This document shows positions 7,126-10,733 of a stretch of DNA of 10,733 nt, in pieces. Source of the stretch: Dunaliella salina (taxonomy: Eukaryota; Chlorophyta; Chlorophyceae; Chlamydomonadales; Dunaliellaceae); NCBI GenBank assembly GCA_002284615.2, contig MU069552.1, positions 57,948 to 68,680 of the forward strand, written 5' to 3'. Under the pieces are notes generated by a model, which was not told the origin of the DNA, made no database searches, and worked only from the letters and a program-made list of their open reading frames with translations. How positions within the stretch are numbered: position 1 is the stretch's first letter; each line of letters starts with the position of its first letter. The position numbers were made by a program, and so were the translations under genes.

Positions 7126-7250
7126 TTGGAGTCATGCTTAAAGGTCCATGGATATGGGTGCATACTTCAATGATTGTGCTGTTGCTTTTTCAAGGGCAAA
7201 CACCAATTGATGCGGGAAACGTTGCTGTCTCCAAGAACTGTTTTCCTCAG

Positions 7251-7321
7251 GGGTACCTGGTGGCAGACTGCTAATAGGAGCAGTGGCAGCGTGGATAGTT
7301 TTGGTTGCAGCAGATGCCAAG
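7251..7321 (+). CDS. Weak candidate exon E of the CorA-like gene
   Basis: TGTTTTCCTCAG|GGG is a good acceptor. Its first base completes the codon left by exon D (AG plus G), then reads GTWWQTANRSSGSVDSFG and ends before CCAAG|GTATGG, a good donor. The Ser-rich content continues the linker seen in exon D. No family motif is present, and exon D is equally in phase with candidate exon F, so exon E may not exist. Confidence 0.22.
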
Positions 7322-7582
7322 GTATGGTTCTGCAGCAACTCTAATAGGACTATCTGGTCCGACACTTTTATCATTATTCGGTGGAACACTTAACCAGTGG
7401 GAGCGAATTTTCTCCCGTCAAAATTTCAAAACAAGTAGTCCAAAGTAAAAAAAGAAGCCTGGACAGAAATTCATGAAAAATTAGCTTTCTAGGAAGACGT
7501 TGTTGTGACCTTGCTGATGATTACATGCAGGTGCTACAAACACTGGTAATGGTACCAATGCTGTAGGTTGGTTAGGACCCGC
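7322..7582. other. Non-coding stretch left of the transposon
   Basis: An AT-rich stretch with no convincing exon. The sequence GATTACATGCAG|GTGC (about 7520) looks like an acceptor and resembles GGCTACATGCAG|GAGC at 8396-8411 on the other side of the transposon. Confidence 0.4.
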
Positions 7583-8381
7583 TACCGTAGGAACTTTTCA
7601 ATTTGGCGAATAATTAATTAAATAAATAAATAATTCTGGGGCCTCCTCACAAACTGGAAAATTCAAAAAAAAAGTTTGGAGGGACCTCGCAAAATTGTAA
7701 CAAGCTTTAAACGTAAAATGGAAATCCCATCCTGAGCAGGGGCAAAGGTCTCTAGCTTCCTATGGCTTTTTCAAAGAGGCCCCGCACTGAGGAGGATGGC
7801 CCCCTCTACAGTGTCGAGCAAATCAGGTTTACAGCAGAAGTGGAAGCAGGCATGCAGCAGCAAGAGCAGGAAATGGAGCTCAGGGCAGAGGCTGCAAAAG
7901 CCAATGCCCCAGCTGTCAGGCCAGGTGGCAGGCCTCGCATCGATCCAGCAACACGCCCTGCTCCTGAGCCCAAGAGACCAGTGGGTAGGCCCAAGGCAAT
8001 CACTTATGTGCAAGCAGGTTTGAAGAGGTTGATGAAAGTGAGGAGGAGGCCATGTCCACTGATGAGACATCAGCAGAGGAGGATGAGTAGGCATTGATGG
8101 TGGCTGAGTGGCAGCCTGTTGGTGTGGGGGCCCAGGGAGGGCCCAACATTGACATTAAAGACGAGAACAGCTCTGGATTGATTGGCTGGCAAACTTCCCT
8201 TTTTGTCCTTGTGCATTTGCTGCCAAATAGAGCTGAAAACAGTGAAAGTTCGCAAGAAAAAAATTGTTCTGAGGGCCTCGCGAAGTTTTAAATTCCGCAA
8301 AGAAAGTTATCAATCAATTATAAATTATTTTTGGAAGCTCGCGAATTTGGAGAGTCGCGAAATCAAAGGGTTCCTACAGTA
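7583..8381 (+). mobile_element. TIR DNA transposon with TA duplication (Tc1/mariner-like, short)
   Basis: Ends are inverted repeats: left CCGTAGGAACTTTT from 7585, right (read in reverse complement from 8379) CTGTAGGAACCCTTT. They match at 19 of the first 25 positions, including ATTT and GCGA further in. TA flanks both sides (7583-7584 and 8380-8381), the target duplication typical of the Tc1/mariner superfamily. Subterminal regions are AT-rich and carry a recurring TCGC(G)AA motif (near 7686, 8250, 8278, 8339 and 8355). The ~795-bp body is too short for a transposase; its GC-richer middle encodes a small protein with a frameshift. It is most likely a non-autonomous or internally deleted element inserted in an intron of the CorA-like gene. 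Superfamily assignment rests on the TA and end structure only. Confidence 0.72.
7762..8090 (+). pseudogene. Transposon-borne small basic/acidic protein, frameshifted
   Basis: From ATG (context CCTATGG) the frame reads MAFSKRPRTEEDGPLYSVEQ, then a Glu/Gln-rich, probably helical stretch (residues ~18-47), then a Pro/Arg-rich region with GGRPR (55-59) and VGRPK (74-78). These resemble cores of AT-hook minor-groove binders; KRPR at 5-8 may be a nuclear signal. After VQAG (about 8018) the first frame turns basic, whereas the third frame gives a much more protein-like acidic tail FEEVDESEEEAMS ending EEDE and TAG at 8088-8090. This suggests a single indel near 8016-8020, or an alternative exon end. 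No transposase catalytic motif is visible. Function is unknown; DNA binding is an inference from the two GRP(R/K) motifs. Confidence 0.5.
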
Positions 8382-8407
8382 GTTCATAAGATCAAGGCTA
8401 CATGCAG

Positions 8408-8525
8408 GAGCATTCAGGGTACACTTGAGGAAGTGTTGAGAACCCTTATTCATCCCAATTTGCAAGCTCCAGACAGCTTCGTGTGCAAGTCCTGGACTTT
8501 GACGGTAGAATTAGTGATCCCAGCT
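8408..8525 (+). CDS. Candidate exon F of the CorA-like gene
   Basis: The acceptor CTACATGCAG|GAG lets the two bases left by exon D pair with one base here, then reads SIQGTLEEVLRTLIHPNLQ and SFVCKSWTLTVELVIPA before TAG at 8526-8528. CorA-like proteins at the corresponding place have a helix ending in a small loop, then D-x-S-x-L-x-x-x-LLD-x-x-V(D/E), so the DSF..TVELVIP segment is a loose match. The donor is unclear: ACG|GTAGAA at 8504/8505 is usable but cuts the best-matching part. The stop soon after would make it either truncated or a misread. The acceptor lies only 28 bases after the transposon end. Weak call. Confidence 0.35.
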
Positions 8526-8528
8526 TAG

Positions 8529-9139
8529 CGAGGTTGCCCACCAACTGACTGCTGATGGGCCTGCCCCTCAGCCGTATTATGGTTTCCAGCTTTGCAACAA
8601 TGACACTCAGCCAAATTACATTTGACAAGAGCGGGCGTGGACACCAGCATGAGGACGCCAGCGTCGGGCAGCAATGTCCCTTGGGCAGCCTCATGCATGC
8701 ACGCGGCAGCCCCTACCCAAGGTTGCAGGGTTACAAGTGAGAAGCCATCTGTCAAAACGCATGACTGCTAGTGCAAATGAGGCAGCAAATTTGGCAAGAT
8801 TATAATTTAATTGGTGTTGTTATACATGTTGCTTTACAAAAAAAGAAGAAAATTTTGTCAGCTGCAGGCCCACCCAAGCAAATGCAGCGCATGCCTTCCA
8901 CCAGCTGCCTCATCGTCCCCCTCAGCGACAGCGAATGTGCTCGTTCATTGCGACAGAAAAAATGTGTAGGCAGAGGAACTCTCCTTAAGCCAGTTAAGGA
9001 AAAGGCTGTCCATTGAGATTAGTTAGAGTTCATTGAGATTGATTAGACTACACCTCAACACTCCCTCAAGTTTACTCTAAACACGCCTGCCAGTAGTCTG
9101 GCACCTGAGTACTTTTTTGATTGGAACCGCTAATTTTCA
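8529..9139. other. No gene recognised
   Basis: Open frames occur on both strands (for example a minus-strand frame over 8525-8755 and a plus-strand frame at 8771-9016), but none has recognisable motifs and no exon border set fits the CorA-like frame. The direct doublet CATTGAGATTAGTTAGAGTT / CATTGAGATTGATTAGACTA lies at about 9012-9051. Confidence 0.4.
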
Positions 9140-9665
9140 CTTCATCACTACCTGTGCCCCTGCATGGAGTGTGCATCCTGAACTCATTGGTCGCAGACTG
9201 CTCGCACGAGGGTTGGTAGTGCGGATGTAAATCCTAATGAATCCCAATTACAAAGTACACTGGTTGTAGGCTGCTGCATGGTCAGGTGGGCTGCCAGCGC
9301 TGAGGTGATCCTTTTAAATCTCAAATAATAGCAGGACCGGGATTGGAGCATGCATCTTGGGCTTGTTGGTCGCAGGCACGAGGGCTGGTTGTGCGGATGT
9401 GGATCCTAATGAGTCCCAATTACAAAGTGCACTGGTTGTAGGCTGCTGCATGGTCAGGTGGGCTGCCAGTGCTGAGGTGATCCTTGTAAATCCTGAACGA
9501 CAGGAAGACCGTGATTGGAGCATGCGTCCAGAGCGTATTGGTTGCAGACTGCACGCAAGAGCATGGATGTGAATCCCAATTAGAAAGTACACTGGTTGTA
9601 GGCTGCTGCATGGTCAGGTGGGCTTCCAGTGCTGAGGTAATCCTTTTAAGTTCTGAAGAATTGGA
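9140..9665. repeat. 160-172-bp tandem array, three copies
   Basis: CTGGTTGTAGGCTGCTGCAT starts at 9260, 9432 and 9592 (spacings 172 and 160). It is followed in every copy by GGTCAG|GTGGGCT and then GCTGAGGT(G/A)ATCCTT. Upstream landmarks are ATTGGTCGCAGACTGC or a variant and AATCCCAATTACAAAGT. The repeated GTCAG|GTGGGC looks like a splice donor, and one frame (SQLQS(T/A)LVVGCCMVRWA) stays open through it in every copy. The array may again be derived from an exon end, but no family motif supports that. Confidence 0.87.
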
Positions 9666-9779
9666 GGATTGTGATCGGAGTGGGAATTTCAGCCTGTATG
9701 CAGTGATCTCTGAGTGCAGTGATCCCAAAGGTGATATGTGCTGGGAATCCTGGGGGAAGCACTCCGCGTGCACTGGAGG

Positions 9780-10331
9780 ATGCTCATATGTGCAGAAGCC
9801 TTCGTTGCTGCTGATGAAGAAGTTTGGGTCCAGCCACCCAGCCTGGGGATGCCTTTGTCGCGCCTGGGTGATTTGATTTACTTCAGGCAAATCGGTCGAT
9901 ATGCAGGGGTGCGCACAGCCGGGAAGCACCGTGCTGTTGTGGTGGCTTTGCTGGAAGGCGCTTTTGATTTGCTTCCCCTGACTGCAAGGCACCTTTGTTT
10001 GTTCGTTGTGGCAGTCTGTTCAAGGGCAGGCATTGGAGGTGGAGGCACACTGTGTGGAGGCTGTGTGGAGGCTGTGATGGGGCTGTGGAGGCAGTGTGCC
10101 TGGTTTCTAGGTTTGAACGAGAAGCTCTTCATACCTTGCTTGAATGTTGGAGCCTTTGCCTCTCGCCTTCTGTCGTCTGGGGACACTTTTGCTTTTGGTC
10201 TTCCGTTCACTGTCAGCGCCGTTTGGATGTGCACAGGAAGGAAGTTCTTTGCACAAAACACAAAGACGGAGAGCCTCAGATGCAGCTCTGCACAGTCCAT
10301 GGCAAATATTCTTCTACGATTTGACAGCTAG
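9780..10331 (+). CDS. Unassigned long open frame, possibly exonic
   Basis: A frame of about 183 codons from ATG (9780) to a stop near 10331, starting MLICAEAFVAADEEVWVQPP. The first ~65 residues (to about 9985, including SRLGDLIYFRQIGRYAGV and a KHRAVVVALLEGAF stretch) look the most protein-like. The later part overlaps a GGAGGCTGTGT repeat (about 10040-10095) and is Cys/Trp-rich in an odd way. A minus-strand frame (9878-10300) is open over the same bases, so the absence of stops is partly due to composition. No family was recognised, and no splice sites were tied to the CorA-like gene. Confidence 0.22.
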   Translation: MLICAEAFVAADEEVWVQPPSLGMPLSRLGDLIYFRQIGRYAGVRTAGKHRAVVVALLEGAFDLLPLTARHLCLFVVAVCSRAGIGGGGTLCGGCVEAVMGLWRQCAWFLGLNEKLFIPCLNVGAFASRLLSSGDTFAFGLPFTVSAVWMCTGRKFFAQNTKTESLRCSSAQSMANILLRFDS

Positions 10332-10344
10332 CATGCAGGACACA

Positions 10345-10616
10345 AAGCTGTGCACATTCTGCTGCACGTTCTGCCGCAACCCTGCTCAGGCTGCTGTCCG
10401 AAGCTGTCGAAAGCCGCGCGCAGGCTGCTCTCCAAAGCTGTCAAAAGTTGAGCGCAGGCTTCTGTCCAAAGCTGTCTAAAGCAGTGCATATTCTGCTGCG
10501 TTCCTGCGAAGGCTGCTGTCCTAAGCTGTCCAGTGCTGTGCGCGGGCTGCTGTCCGGAGCTGTCCGAAGCTGTGCACATTCTGCTGCAATTCTGCGCACG
10601 CAGGCTGCTGTCCAGC
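10345..10616. repeat. 34-bp tandem array with longer 54-58-bp units
   Basis: GGCTGCTGTCC and variants occur at 10389, 10423, 10457, 10511, 10545 and 10603, spaced 34, 34, 54, 34 and 58. Each is followed by (A)AAGCTGTC. The long units contain an extra GTGCA(C/T)ATTCTGCTGC block, which is also present at about 10350 before the first unit. All six frames are coloured by the repeat, so the open frames here on both strands are not genes. Confidence 0.9.
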
Positions 10617-10701
10617 ACAAGGACGCAGAGTGGGGGGCCGCAGGAGAAGGGGCGCACAGCCAACAACACCACCCCAAGGGCGGTGGAGGTGGCAGCTGAG
10701 C

Positions 10702-10703
<2 letters not shown>

Positions 10704-10733
<30 letters not shown>
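10704..10733. repeat. (GT)n microsatellite at right edge
   Basis: An uninterrupted GT run of 30 bases reaches the end of the window. Confidence 0.95.

Larger units (their letters stand above)
1221..8525 (+). other. Span of a partial CorA-like Mg2+ transporter gene
   Basis: This is the extent of the exons that can be assigned, with confidence falling from left to right. Exons A, B and C join in phase 0 and together read as the conserved core of the eukaryotic CorA-like family (CorA/Alr1 superfamily, membrane channels for Mg2+ and related ions): WI-(N)-(D)-GLSWDVI, then HPLSVED, then QRIKADFYDH. Exon D encodes a Ser/Pro-rich stretch, a composition expected in the variable insert of such proteins. 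Exon F has weak similarity to the later helical part. The initiator, the exon(s) linking C to D, and the transmembrane C-terminus with Gly-Met-Asn were not found; they lie outside the window or are unrecognised. Intron A-B is 2,175 bp and B-C is 1,105 bp, both packed with repeats. Confidence 0.7.

Noticed and set aside
7322..7440. Exon reading TLIGLSGPTLLSLFGGT from 7336, resembling the expected SLF..GT strand of CorA-like proteins
   Set aside because: It would require a 14-nt intron after candidate exon E; with no supported borders it is probably chance.
9878..10300. 140-codon minus-strand frame, Lys/Pro-rich
   Set aside because: No motif; it lies opposite a longer plus-strand frame in a region poor in stops, and neither can be preferred without transcripts.
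1..10733. tRNA, rRNA or other structured RNA genes
   Set aside because: No cloverleaf boxes or conserved rRNA segments were seen on reading both strands; a covariance-model scan was not possible here.

Overview
The window is eukaryotic nuclear DNA. It has spliceable exons with GT-AG borders, long introns full of tandem repeats, a cut-and-paste transposon with TA target duplications, and dinucleotide microsatellites at both edges. Nothing in it looks bacterial. Roughly balanced base composition and very repeat-rich introns would suit a green alga or a related protist with a bloated genome; that lineage guess is weak.

The main content is the middle part of one plus-strand gene for a CorA-like divalent-cation (Mg2+) transporter. 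Three exons are well supported: A (1221-1340), B (3516-3587) and C (4693 to about 4719 or 4734). They join in phase 0 to give a recognisable CorA N-terminal-domain core: RWINIDGLSWDVIQ, then HFDLHPLSVEDCVHVPQR, then ADFYDHFLY. A likely Ser/Pro-rich linker exon D (6046-6248) follows. Two weaker candidates are E (7251-7321) and F (8408-8525). The true start, at least one exon between C and D, and the C-terminal transmembrane part with the GMN motif were not found.

Layout: 1-17 TG repeat; 18-573 mostly featureless; 574-1000 a degenerate ~180-bp tandem repeat; 1001-1215 a 49-bp minisatellite touching the acceptor of exon A; exon A; 1295-1940 a 149-bp array made from the end of exon A plus the start of its intron; 1985-2207 an ATGT/ATGC microsatellite; 2205-2520 a 154-bp duplication; 2521-3515 remaining intron; exon B; 3588-4692 intron with 16-bp, ~75-bp and 92-bp repeats; exon C; 4735-5206 a minisatellite; 5207-6045 unexplained sequence with small hairpins; exon D; 6165-7125 an array of copies of the exon D 3' end plus donor; 7583-8381 a ~795-bp TIR transposon carrying a small basic/acidic protein ORF; candidate exon F; 9140-9665 a 160-172-bp array; 9780-10331 an unexplained open frame; 10345-10616 a 34-bp array; 10704-10733 a GT repeat.

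The most interesting pattern is that at three separate exons (A, C and D) the tandem repeats in or beside the intron are copies of the exon edge itself, splice site included. The introns seem to have grown by repeated duplication of exon-intron junctions. This leaves decoy donors, dead pseudo-exons and at least one possible newborn microexon.
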